Positions 22,552 to 30,239 of a stretch of DNA of 32,427 bases are shown here, one piece after another (positions within the stretch are counted from its first letter, which is position 1; every line of letters starts with the position of its first letter). The position numbers and the translations under genes are program-made. The stretch is from an uncultured Archangium sp. (GTDB taxonomy: Bacteria; Myxococcota; Myxococcia; Myxococcales; Myxococcaceae). The notes under the pieces are model-generated. The model had not been told where the DNA came from. It saw only the letters and a program-made list of their open reading frames with translations, and searched no databases. The stretch covers positions 1 through 32,427 of the forward strand of contig CAIVGN010000216.1 in NCBI GenBank assembly GCA_903905455.1, written 5' to 3'.

Positions 22552-24164
22552 CGCTCGACGCCGACGCGGTGGTCATCGGCTCGGGCCTCGGTGGGCTCTC
22601 GGCGGCGTTGGGCCTCGCCCAGGCGGGGCAGCGGGTGCTGCTCCTCGAGCGCCACGAGGTGCCGGGTGGCTACAGCCAGAGCTTCCACGTCGACGGGTTC
22701 CGCTTCAGCCCGGGCGTGCACTACGTGGGAGAGCTGCACGAGGGCGGGCTGGTGCGGCGGCTCTTCGAGGGGCTGGGCGCGGCGCCCGACTTCTTCGAGT
22801 TGAACCGCGAACGCGTCGACAGCTGCGTCCTGGGCGAGGAGCGCTTCGAGCACTGCGCGGGGCGCGAGGCGTTGACGGCCCGCTTCGCCGCGCGCTTCCC
22901 GAGCGAGGCCCGGGGCGTGGCGGCGGTGCTGGAGACCATCGCGTCCCTGCACGCGCGCCTCACGTCGAGCGTCGAGACGCACCGGGCCCGGGACTTCCAG
23001 CGGTGGAGCGAGCGCGACCGCTTCTTCGCCCTGGCGCCGCTCGACACGCTCTTGAAGCAGTGGGTGCGCGACCCGCTGTGCCGCGCGTTCCTCACGGTGC
23101 ACTGCACCAACTACGGGCTGCCGCCTTCGCTGGCGCCGCTGGCGGTGCACGCCACGAACCAGGGCCACTACCTGGAAGGCGGGTTCCACCCCCGGGGCGG
23201 CGGCGCGGGGCTGGTGAAGTCGCTGCTGGCTCCCTTGCGCCAGCGAGGGGGCCAGGTGTTGCTCGAGACGGGCGTGGCGCGGGTGCTCGTGGAGCGGGGC
23301 CGCGCGGTGGGCGTGCGCCTGGCGGACGGCCGCGAGCTGCGCAGCAAGGTGGTCGTCTCCAACGCCGACCCGCTCGTGACGTGGACGAAGCTGGTGGGCC
23401 TGGAGCACGCGCCGCCCGCCGTGCGCGCGCGCCTCGAACGGGTGCGCTGGTCGATGCCGGCGGTGAGCCTCTTCCTGGTGGTGGACGCCGACGTCCGCGC
23501 GCTCGGGCTCGACTCGGGGAACCTGTGGATCACGGGGAGCGACCAGGAAGGGCTCCACCGCGCGGCGAATGACGAGCGGCCCTGGGGCGATGCGTCGCCC
23601 GCGTTCTTCCTCTCGGTCAGCACCTTGAAGGACCCCACGCACTTCGATGGGCGACACCACGTGCTCGAGGTCACCGCGGCCATCGGCTGGCACGTCTTCG
23701 CGCGCTGGGCGGCGGACCCCGAGGGGCGGCACGCGCCGGGCTACCTCGCGCTGAAGCAGCAGCTCGAGGCGCGGCTGCTCGAGGCGGTGGAGCGCGCGGT
23801 GCCGGGGCTGACGGCGCGCGTGGTGGCGAAGACCCTGGCCACGCCGCTGACCAGTGAGCGCTACGTGGGCGTGACCCGGGGCGCGCAGTACGGCGTGGAG
23901 AAGTCGAGAGACCTGTTCGGGCCCCATGCGTTCCCGGTCTCCGGCGAGCTCGAGGGCCTGGCGTTGTGCGGCGCGAGCACCCTGGGGCACGGGGTGCTGG
24001 GCGCGGTGCTCTCGGGCGTGGCGGCGGCGTCGAGCGTGCTCGAGGTGCCGCTCTCCGGCGTGCTGACCGCGCGGGACGCGAAGGTGCGCACCTGGCCCGC
24101 GGAGGATGCGTCGTGCTGGCCCGGGGAGCTCCAGGCGGCCGTCTCGCGGCGGAGCAGGGACTGA
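22548..24164 (+). CDS. FAD-dependent phytoene desaturase / retinol saturase-family oxidoreductase
   Basis: The 538-residue flavoprotein begins with a dinucleotide-binding motif (VVIGSGLGGLSAALGLAQAG, then VLLLERHEVPGGYSQSF), with Glu34 as the likely ribose contact. The RFSPGVHYVGEL block is typical of the carotenoid isomerase/retinol saturase branch (COG1233-like). A C-terminal FAD-contact segment LALCGASTLGHGVLGAVLSG closes the fold. Members saturate, desaturate or isomerise conjugated polyenes. The GTG start (22548) overlaps the lipoprotein stop (GTGA). It is the last gene of the run. With no enoyl reductase in the operon, this enzyme is the obvious candidate to change the double-bond pattern of the product, which is inference. 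Confidence 0.88.
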   Translation: MTLDADAVVIGSGLGGLSAALGLAQAGQRVLLLERHEVPGGYSQSFHVDGFRFSPGVHYVGELHEGGLVRRLFEGLGAAPDFFELNRERVDSCVLGEERFEHCAGREALTARFAARFPSEARGVAAVLETIASLHARLTSSVETHRARDFQRWSERDRFFALAPLDTLLKQWVRDPLCRAFLTVHCTNYGLPPSLAPLAVHATNQGHYLEGGFHPRGGGAGLVKSLLAPLRQRGGQVLLETGVARVLVERGRAVGVRLADGRELRSKVVVSNADPLVTWTKLVGLEHAPPAVRARLERVRWSMPAVSLFLVVDADVRALGLDSGNLWITGSDQEGLHRAANDERPWGDASPAFFLSVSTLKDPTHFDGRHHVLEVTAAIGWHVFARWAADPEGRHAPGYLALKQQLEARLLEAVERAVPGLTARVVAKTLATPLTSERYVGVTRGAQYGVEKSRDLFGPHAFPVSGELEGLALCGASTLGHGVLGAVLSGVAAASSVLEVPLSGVLTARDAKVRTWPAEDASCWPGELQAAVSRRSRD

Positions 24165-24165
24165 A

Positions 24166-24175
24166 CCCCCGGGGG
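24166..24175. repeat. CCCCCGGGGG palindrome between convergent stops
   Basis: A 10-bp palindrome fills most of the 15-bp gap between the flavoprotein stop (24162-24164) and the convergent metallophosphoesterase stop (24180-24182). It has no loop and no T-tract, so a terminator role is doubtful. Confidence 0.35.
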
Positions 24176-24179
24176 CGCT

Positions 24180-25040
24180 TCAGCGCGCGAGCATGCGGCC
24201 CGGCTTGAGGTGCGTCGCCTCGAGGGTCTGGTGGTCGTCCACGTCGAGCAGCCAGTAGCCTTCGCCGCCCGGCTCGGTGGAGCTGCCGCCGCCGAAGAGG
24301 TGAGGGTGGGCTTCGTGCCCCCGCCGCCAGGAGCGCACGTGCGAGTGGCCGTGGTGAAAGAGCACCGCGCGATCGCGCAGGACGTCGAGCAGGGCCGGGG
24401 CGTCGATGAGCGCCGACTCGCGCCAGTCGCGCTTGCCATCGGGCGACAGGGGGCCGTGATGGGCCAGCACGTGCACCGTCTTTCCCTCGAGCCGCGGGTC
24501 CGCGAGGATGCGGGTGAGCGCGGCGAGCTGCGCCTTGCCGAGGCGGCCGACGAAGTACTGCGCCCACCCGGGCACGCGCGTCGAGTCGAGGCCGATCAAC
24601 GCCACGTCGGCGCCCACGAACTTCACGAAGGGGTAGCCCCGGGCGTCGGCGTACTCCGGCATCACCGAGGTCAGCTCGGCCTTGAACACGCGCTCGAAGC
24701 CCCGCGCCGCCGAGCCATCGGTATAGCGGTCGTGGTTCCCCGGGATGATCGTCACCCGCCCCGCGCGCAGGAGGTGCCGCAGCGAGGGCTCGACGGCGAG
24801 GAACTCCTCTTCGTCGCCCATGGCCGTGAGATCGCCGGTGAGGATGACGTGGTCGGCCTCGAGCACCTCGATGTCCTCGAGGATTCCGTTCCAGGTGCGC
24901 TCGGCGAAGGCGAAGCGCTCCCAGCGGCCGAAGGCGTGGAGCTCGAGCCGGCCAGGGACGCCGCGCCAACCGGAGCTCGCCCACGAGCGCCGTCGCCAGT
25001 CGAGCTGGTGATGGAGATCGCTGACGTGGACGATGCGCAT
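24180..25040 (-). CDS. Calcineurin-like metallophosphoesterase
   Basis: The 286-residue protein has every metal-binding motif of the family: DLHH (Asp8, His10), GDL (Asp70), GNHD (Asn102, His103), AHHGP (His194/195) and HGHSH (His232, His234). It should be a cytoplasmic dinuclear-metal phosphoesterase, with CpdA-like cyclic-nucleotide or nucleotide-lipid hydrolases as the nearest style; the substrate is unknown. The start ATG 25040 (MRIVHVSDLHH) is chosen because family members begin at this strand; the frame is open upstream but that part is non-coding in character. It converges on the flavoprotein gene (15-bp gap) and diverges from the membrane protein gene. Confidence 0.92.
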   Translation of the reverse strand: MRIVHVSDLHHQLDWRRRSWASSGWRGVPGRLELHAFGRWERFAFAERTWNGILEDIEVLEADHVILTGDLTAMGDEEEFLAVEPSLRHLLRAGRVTIIPGNHDRYTDGSAARGFERVFKAELTSVMPEYADARGYPFVKFVGADVALIGLDSTRVPGWAQYFVGRLGKAQLAALTRILADPRLEGKTVHVLAHHGPLSPDGKRDWRESALIDAPALLDVLRDRAVLFHHGHSHVRSWRRGHEAHPHLFGGGSSTEPGGEGYWLLDVDDHQTLEATHLKPGRMLAR

Positions 25041-25141
25041 GGCCCATCGTGGCTGGGTGACACACGCACGCGCAACCCTCCGAACGCAGGGGCTGCGTGG
25101 TGGTGGGCTCAAAGCGCCCTGTCCGCGCAGACATGCCGGTG

Positions 25142-25170
25142 CATGACCGATGCATGACCTTGGGGTCATG
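25142..25170. promoter_or_regulatory. CATGACC direct and inverted repeats at a gene start
   Basis: CATGACC occurs at 25142-25148 and again at 25153-25159, 11 bp apart (about one helical turn). The second copy forms a perfect inverted repeat with GGTCATG at 25164-25170 around TTGG. If translation of the membrane protein starts at ATG 25168, the inverted repeat overlaps the start codon, a typical place for a repressor site or a ribosome-masking hairpin. Confidence 0.45.
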
Positions 25171-25905
25171 AGCCCCTCACTCTCAGGCTGGATGGAGATC
25201 GTCTTCGACCTCGCGTACCTGGTGATCATCTACGCGCTGGTGGTGTTGATGAGCGCCCGCCTCTCGAAGACCGGGGATCCCCGTCACGTGCTGCGGCGCT
25301 TTCGGGACGGCTTCCTGCTCCTCGCGTTGGGCGACACGGGGCACGTCGGCTTCCGGGTGATCGCGCTGCTGCAGGGGGGCCTCGAGGCGAAGGCGGCCAT
25401 CGGACGCTTCTCCTTCCCGCTGGTGGGCGTGGGCGCGCTGGCGACGGCGATCACCATCACCTTCCTCTACCTGCTGCTGCTCGACGTGTGGCGCGTGCAC
25501 TTCCAGGAGCAGCGCCCGTGGATCTTCTGGCCACTGGTCTCGGTGGGCGTGGTGCGGTTGCTGCTGTTGCTGCCGCCGGAGAACCGCTGGGCGGACGTGA
25601 TGCCGCCGTGGGACTGGTCGGTGTTGCGCAACCTGCCGCTGCTGGTGCTCGGCCTGAGCGTCGCCGCGCTGTTCATCGCCGATGGGCGTCGTCGCGGCGA
25701 GAAGACCTTCGTGCAGCTGGGCTGGTTGATCGTGCTCTCCTACGCCTGCTACGCGCCGGTGATCCTCTTCGTCCAGGCGGTGCCCCTCATCGGCCTGCTG
25801 ATGGTGCCCAAGACCGTGGTGTACCTGGTCATGGCGTGGCTGGTGTACGCGCGGCTCTTCAAGCCGACCGAGCACCACGATCACCCCGCGGCGCTCGCGA
25901 CCTGA
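25150..25905 (+). CDS. Multi-pass membrane protein of unknown function
   Basis: The product is 251 residues, or 245 if translation starts at ATG 25168 (MSPSLSGWMEIVFDLAYLVI). It has about seven hydrophobic helices: near 18-38, 53-75, 84-112, 122-141, 154-173, 190-210 and 212-236. Conserved-looking polar positions within or near helices include GDTGHVGFR at about 61-69, and the protein ends in a His-rich tail (TEHHDHPAALAT). I recognise no family. The alternative start at 25168 is attractive because the CATGACC inverted repeat would then lie at the start codon. The gene is divergent from the metallophosphoesterase, and its stop is only 5 bp from the convergent acetyl-CoA synthetase stop. Confidence 0.8.
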   Translation: MHDLGVMSPSLSGWMEIVFDLAYLVIIYALVVLMSARLSKTGDPRHVLRRFRDGFLLLALGDTGHVGFRVIALLQGGLEAKAAIGRFSFPLVGVGALATAITITFLYLLLLDVWRVHFQEQRPWIFWPLVSVGVVRLLLLLPPENRWADVMPPWDWSVLRNLPLLVLGLSVAALFIADGRRRGEKTFVQLGWLIVLSYACYAPVILFVQAVPLIGLLMVPKTVVYLVMAWLVYARLFKPTEHHDHPAALAT

Positions 25906-25910
25906 GCGGC

Positions 25911-27851
25911 TCAGTCGGCCAGCGTCGAGAGATCGCCCGGGTCTTCACCCAGCGACTGGGCGCGCAGGTAGCGGCGCACGATCTTCCCCGACCGGGTCTT
26001 GGGCAACGAGGTGCGGAACTCGACCTCGGAGGGCGTGGCGATGGCCCCGAGATCCGAGCGCACGTGGTCCTTGAGTGACGAGATCAACGCGGGCGTCTCG
26101 GCGATGCCCTTCTTGAGCACCACGAAGACCTTGATGCGTTCGCCCTTGAGAGGGTCGGGCAAGCCGATGGCCGCGCTCTCCGCGACCACCGAGTGCCCCG
26201 CCAGCGAGGCCTCGATGTCGGCGGTGCCGATGCGGTGACCGGCGACGTTGAGCACGTCATCGGCGCGACCGAGCACCGAGAAGTAGCCGTCGCCGTCCTT
26301 CACCGCGATGTCGCCGGCCGAGTACATGCCGGGCAGGGCCGACCAGTACTGCTCGTAGCGCGCGTGATCTCCCCACACGGTGCGCAGCATGTACGGCAGC
26401 GGCTTCTTGAGCACCAGCAGCCCCCCCGTGCCGTCGGGCACCGGCGCGCCCTTCGCGTCGACGATGGCAATGTCCACCCCGGGCATGGGCTTGCCCACCT
26501 TGCCGGGCCGCGGATCGAAGGTGGGCAGGGTGCCCAGCACCGGCGCGGCGATCTCCGTCTGCCACCAGTTGTCGACCACCAGCCCATCGGCCTGGCCCAC
26601 GAGGTGTTGCTGGGCCCAGCGGTGCGCCTCGGGGTTGAGCGGTTCGCCGGCGCAGGCCAGCAACCGCAGCCGCGAGAGGTCGTACTTCCCCGGGGCCTGC
26701 GCGCCGTGGCTCATCCACATGCGCACCGCCGTGGGCGCGGTGAACATGATGTTCACGCCGTAGCGCTCGCACAGTTCCCAGGTGACCTCCGGCGTCGGGT
26801 AGTCGGGCACGCCTTCGCGGATGAAGATGGTCGCGCCGATGGACAGCGGCCCGTAGACGATGAACGAGTGGCCCACCACCCAGCCGATGTCGGACGTGGA
26901 CCAGTAGATGTCGCGCTCGCCGATCTGGAAGAACGCCTTCGCGAGGTACGTGACGCCCACCAGGTAGCCTCCGGTGGCATGCACCACGCCCTTGGGCTTC
27001 CCGGTGGTGCCCGAGGTGTAGAGGATGAAGAGCGGGTCCTCCGAGTCCATCAGCTCCGGCTTGCAGTGGATCGCGCGGGCGTCCTGCACGTCGTAGAAGT
27101 CGTGCTCGCGCTCGGAGTCGAGTTCCACCGGCGCGTCACCCGGCCTCGAGCCGCGGCGGTGCACGATGATGTGCTCGACGGTGGCGATGTCGCGCACGGC
27201 CTCGTCCACCGCGGGCTTGAGGGGCAGCGCCTTGCCGCGGCGGTAGCCGTAGTCGGAGCACACCACCACCTTCGCGCCCGAGTCGTTGATGCGCGCCTTG
27301 AGCGCCTGCGTGCCCATGCCCGCGAAGACCACCGAGTGGATGGCGCCCACGCGCGCGCACGCGAGCATGGTCACCACGCCCTCGGGCACCAGGGGCATGT
27401 AGATGACCACCCGGTCGCCCTTGGCCACGCCGAGCTTGCGCAGCGCGTTCGCGAAGCGGCCGACCTCCCGGTAGAGCCGGCCGTAGGTGTAGGTGACCTC
27501 GTTGCCGTCTTCGCCCACCCAGATCAACGCGGCCTTGAGGCGGCGCTCGGTGACCACGTGGCGGTCGATGCAGTTGACCGAGGCGTTCAGCTTGCCGTTG
27601 AGGAACCACTCGTGCTTCGGCAGGTCGATGCGGCTGACCTCGTCGAAGGGTTGTTCCCACTGCACCAGCGCGGCCTGCTCTCGCCAGAACTGATCAGGGT
27701 TGGTCTCGGCCAGGCGTCGATCGAGTTCGTCGTTGCGCAGGTAGGCCTGGCGGGCGAGCCACAGCGGCGCGGGGATGGGGTGCTGATCATGGGTGAGCGC
27801 TTCGATCGCGGCTTTCTGACCGCTGGTGAGATCGACGGAACGGTTGGCCAT
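25911..27851 (-). CDS. acs: Acetyl-CoA synthetase (acetate--CoA ligase)
   Basis: The 646-residue protein has the full length of AMP-forming acetyl-CoA synthetase. Visible motifs are the N-terminal cap around EWFLNGKLNASVNCIDRH, the nucleotide loop YTSGTTGKPKGVVHATGGYL, the active-site segment VVDNWWQTEI, the hinge region DDVLNVAGHRIGTADIEASL, and the C-terminal PKTRSGKIVRR with catalytic Lys623, which is the usual acetylation-control site. It converts acetate, ATP and CoA to acetyl-CoA, AMP and PPi. A close relative with propionate preference cannot be excluded. ATG 27851 gives the normal N-terminus, though no clear Shine-Dalgarno precedes it. Together with nifJ it gives two routes to acetyl-CoA in this window. 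Confidence 0.95.
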   Translation of the reverse strand: MANRSVDLTSGQKAAIEALTHDQHPIPAPLWLARQAYLRNDELDRRLAETNPDQFWREQAALVQWEQPFDEVSRIDLPKHEWFLNGKLNASVNCIDRHVVTERRLKAALIWVGEDGNEVTYTYGRLYREVGRFANALRKLGVAKGDRVVIYMPLVPEGVVTMLACARVGAIHSVVFAGMGTQALKARINDSGAKVVVCSDYGYRRGKALPLKPAVDEAVRDIATVEHIIVHRRGSRPGDAPVELDSEREHDFYDVQDARAIHCKPELMDSEDPLFILYTSGTTGKPKGVVHATGGYLVGVTYLAKAFFQIGERDIYWSTSDIGWVVGHSFIVYGPLSIGATIFIREGVPDYPTPEVTWELCERYGVNIMFTAPTAVRMWMSHGAQAPGKYDLSRLRLLACAGEPLNPEAHRWAQQHLVGQADGLVVDNWWQTEIAAPVLGTLPTFDPRPGKVGKPMPGVDIAIVDAKGAPVPDGTGGLLVLKKPLPYMLRTVWGDHARYEQYWSALPGMYSAGDIAVKDGDGYFSVLGRADDVLNVAGHRIGTADIEASLAGHSVVAESAAIGLPDPLKGERIKVFVVLKKGIAETPALISSLKDHVRSDLGAIATPSEVEFRTSLPKTRSGKIVRRYLRAQSLGEDPGDLSTLAD

Positions 27852-27929
27852 GGCGCGCAGTTTTGCAGCGCAGGGGCCACGCTGTCGCCTCTCGCACGCG
27901 GTTCTTCGGCGCAGCCAATTCGTATTGAT

Positions 27930-27943
27930 GCAGTGCGCAGTGC
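27930..27943. repeat. Tandem GCAGTGC direct repeat upstream of acs
   Basis: Two head-to-tail copies of GCAGTGC (27930-27936, 27937-27943) lie about 80-95 bp upstream of the acs start. They may be part of its regulatory region; no promoter boxes could be assigned confidently. Confidence 0.3.
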
Positions 27944-27959
27944 AGGGCTTGCGCGGCGC

Positions 27960-28103
27960 TCAGCGACCCACCGCCAGCAACAGGCCCCAGTGTCTCTTCG
28001 CGTGCGCGTTGGGATCACCGTCGAAGGCGAGGGCCTGCTGAATCGAGACGTGCGCCGCCACGAGGGTTCCGGCCGACAGCACGGCGAGGATCGTCGTGAG
28101 CAT
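27960..28103 (-). CDS. Small predicted membrane or exported peptide (47 residues)
   Basis: A short reading frame between the GGDEF gene and acs, on their strand, runs from ATG 28103 to TGA 27960. It has a good ribosome site: GGAG at 28109-28112, 5 nt before the ATG. The peptide begins MLTTILAVLSAGTLVAAHVS, a single hydrophobic segment of about 17 residues, followed by a polar part with FDGDPNAHAKRHW and a hydrophobic end LLLAVGR. Third codon positions are strongly G/C, as in the neighbouring genes. It starts 48 bp after the diguanylate cyclase stop. No family is recognised. It could be a small inner-membrane protein or a chance frame in GC-rich DNA. Confidence 0.5.
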   Translation of the reverse strand: MLTTILAVLSAGTLVAAHVSIQQALAFDGDPNAHAKRHWGLLLAVGR

Positions 28104-28151
28104 GCACGCTCCGTATCGACGTCGGGCGCTCCGGCCACGCGGGCCTCCGGT

Positions 28152-29327
28152 TCAGCTGCGCCGGGGCTCGAGCGTGGGGGTCCAGGCGACGACCCGGTTT
28201 CGACCCGCTTCCTTCGCGGCGTAGCAGGCCGCGTCGGCGTGCCGGAAGGTGACCGTGGGGTCGCCCATGCCCTCGTCAACCGCGGCGACCCCGATGCTCA
28301 CGGTGAGCGCGACCACGGCGCCATCGATGGGGCAGGGGGACGCGGCGAAGGCCAGGCGGAGCTGCTCGCTGAGCTCGACGGCGCGGGCCTGGGTCGTGTC
28401 GGGGAGCACCACCACGAACTCCTCGCCACCAAGGCGCGCGATGAAGTCGCTGTCTCGGCGGAAGTGCGCGCGCAGCACGTCGCTGAAGTGGCGCAGGCAC
28501 GCGTCGCCGCCGAGGTGGCCGTACTCGTCGTTGACCTTCTTGAAGTGATCGAGGTCGAGCATCAGCAACGCGAGGGGCTGGCGTTGGCGCTGGGCGGCGG
28601 CCGCGGCCCGGTCCCACGCCACCTCGTAGTGGCGGCGGTTCGCCACCCCCGTCAGCGGGTCGGTGAGGGACAACACCGTCACCTCGGTGCGGCTGCGCAT
28701 CAGCTCGACCTCGGTGTCCACCTGGCGCGTGTATTCCTGCGACGAGCGCCGCAGGTTGGCCAGCAGGTAGAAGCTGTAGAAGAACAGCGTCACGCCCGTG
28801 GGGCGCAGGTCCAGGCCCGGCGCCATGAAGACCGCCACCCCGGGAATGATCAGCGCGAGCATGCTGAGGCGCGCCTGGCCGGGATGCATCGCGAAGGCCT
28901 GGCTGGCGGCGGTGCAGAACGCCATGGTCGACAGCGACACGACGAGCACCGCGCTGTCCGGCTTACCCTCGAGCCAGCCCACCACCGCGGGCACGACGCC
29001 CCAGGCGAAGGAGTTGGCGTGCACCAGCACCCAGTGCCTGCGGCCCCACTTCTCGAACTGCTCTTTCGTCGCGCCGGCGGCCGGTACCCTGTGCTGGTAC
29101 CGCGCCCAGCCCAGGCCCGCGAAGAGCACCGCCGGCAGCGCCACCCACCACGACGCCCGGGCGAAGAAGTCGGAGACCGAGAGCAGCAGCAGGTACGCCA
29201 CGAAGTAGAACACCGGGCCGATGAGGCCGCGCGCGTAGAAGTCATGGCTGCGCCGACGCAGCGGGTAGCTGTCGAGTTGGCTGGCCTCGAGTTGGACTTC
29301 GAGGTCGTGGGCGGCGAGGGCAGTCAT
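28152..29327 (-). CDS. Membrane-anchored GGDEF diguanylate cyclase
   Basis: The 391-residue protein has an N-terminal membrane sensor of about six helices (35-190), a short coiled linker (about 195-215) and a GGDEF domain (about 217-380). The domain has LTDPLTGVANRRHYE, the metal/GTP region LDLDHFKKVNDEYGHLGGD, the active-site GGEEF at 300-304, and an RxxD inhibition site RDSD at 291-294, exactly five residues before the active site. It should therefore make cyclic di-GMP and be feedback inhibited by it. The N-terminal sensor matches no named domain that I recognise. The gene lies 60 bp downstream of the lipoprotein hydrolase on the same strand. Confidence 0.93.
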   Translation of the reverse strand: MTALAAHDLEVQLEASQLDSYPLRRRSHDFYARGLIGPVFYFVAYLLLLSVSDFFARASWWVALPAVLFAGLGWARYQHRVPAAGATKEQFEKWGRRHWVLVHANSFAWGVVPAVVGWLEGKPDSAVLVVSLSTMAFCTAASQAFAMHPGQARLSMLALIIPGVAVFMAPGLDLRPTGVTLFFYSFYLLANLRRSSQEYTRQVDTEVELMRSRTEVTVLSLTDPLTGVANRRHYEVAWDRAAAAAQRQRQPLALLMLDLDHFKKVNDEYGHLGGDACLRHFSDVLRAHFRRDSDFIARLGGEEFVVVLPDTTQARAVELSEQLRLAFAASPCPIDGAVVALTVSIGVAAVDEGMGDPTVTFRHADAACYAAKEAGRNRVVAWTPTLEPRRS

Positions 29328-29387
29328 GGCGGGCCGCGCAGGGTAGCCGACTGGCTGCCGCGACAGGCAGGATTGAGTGCGGCTCAG

Positions 29388-30176
29388 TCAGCTGCGCCAC
29401 GGCGCGGCGAGCACCACTTCGCGCCACAGCGCGCTGAAGGTCTCCCAGGTGTGGCCACCGCTGAGCTGCACCACGTCCGCGGCCTCGAGGCTCGCGCCCA
29501 GCACCCGGTGTTTCCAGGCGAAGCCGTCGGCCGTGCCGAAGGCCAGCACCACGCGCGGGCCCGGCTCCTGGCGAGCGCGGGCCGAGAGCCAGGACCACAG
29601 CGGCTCGACCTCCATGAAGTGTCGCCGCGGCGCGCTGAGGGGCGCGAAAGGCCCCGTGTAGGCGTCCAGGCCTCCCGCGGCCTCGAGGCGCATGATGAGT
29701 GGGCGCACCTGCGCGGGCACACCCAGGAAGGGGCTGATCAACACCACGCCGTCGACGAGGTCGGGACGGGCCGCCGCGGTGAGCGACGCGCCGTAGCCGC
29801 CCAGCGAGACGCCCACCAGCCAGGTGCGCTGGTAGCGCGAGCGCAAGGGCGTGAGCAGCTCTTCGGCCAGCCGCTCCGGCAGCACCGCGTCGCGGTAGTA
29901 GCCAAAGTGCGAATCGACCACCACCAGGTCGCAGGCCGTGGGCCCGGCCGCGAGGGCCTCGGCAAAGCCGTGCTCCTCGAAGCGCCCCGGCGCATCACCC
30001 AGCCCGGGCAGCAGGACGACCACGCAGTCCTCTCGCGACCCGGCCAGCGTCGAGACTTGCAGCGGCTCGCGGCTGGAGCGCAGCAACGAACAGCCCATGG
30101 TGCACAACGCGAGACCCGCCACCCACCAGCGGCTCCAGAGACGAGGTCGAGGTGTCGGCGCATCGTCCAGGGTCAT
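29388..30176 (-). CDS. Lipoprotein alpha/beta hydrolase (esterase-like)
   Basis: The 262-residue protein has an Arg-rich n-region followed by WWVAGLALCTMGC, giving lipid Cys29. The alpha/beta-hydrolase fold shows VVVLLPGLGDAPGRF (oxyanion strand), the nucleophile elbow GVSLGG with Ser124, Asp217 in GTADGF and His242 in SGGHTWETF, a complete triad in the right order. The start ATG 30176 is chosen because it directly precedes the signal peptide; the frame is open further upstream across the promoter region and into the antisense strand of the LysR gene. It is divergent from the LysR gene with 63 bp between them, so it is a likely target of that regulator. The substrate is unknown. Confidence 0.85.
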   Translation of the reverse strand: MTLDDAPTPRPRLWSRWWVAGLALCTMGCSLLRSSREPLQVSTLAGSREDCVVVLLPGLGDAPGRFEEHGFAEALAAGPTACDLVVVDSHFGYYRDAVLPERLAEELLTPLRSRYQRTWLVGVSLGGYGASLTAAARPDLVDGVVLISPFLGVPAQVRPLIMRLEAAGGLDAYTGPFAPLSAPRRHFMEVEPLWSWLSARARQEPGPRVVLAFGTADGFAWKHRVLGASLEAADVVQLSGGHTWETFSALWREVVLAAPWRS

Positions 30177-30203
30177 GGCCCCTGAATAGGGGCGGCGACA
30201 CGT

Positions 30204-30218
30204 TTCGACATTGACGAA
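30204..30218. promoter_or_regulatory. Candidate LysR-type binding site TTCG-N7-CGAA
   Basis: The palindrome TTCGACATTGACGAA contains a T-N11-A core, the form expected for LysR-family sites. It lies in the 63-bp divergent region between the lipoprotein hydrolase and the LysR gene. An 8-bp direct repeat ACGTTTCG (30200-30207 and 30231-30238, 31 bp apart) overlaps it on one side. Confidence 0.5.
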
Positions 30219-30239
30219 GTTCGAGTAGGAACGTTTCGC

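Noticed and set aside
29342-29359. Hairpin-like GGTAGCC/GGCTGCC upstream of the GGDEF gene
   Set aside because: The stem is good only on the plus strand (G-U pair); both flanking genes are transcribed from the minus strand, where it contains a C-A mismatch.
26193-30185. A 1330-codon open frame on the plus strand opposite acs, the GGDEF gene and the lipoprotein hydrolase
   Set aside because: All three genes on the opposite strand have clear motifs; the translation here is low-complexity Arg/His/Gly-rich.
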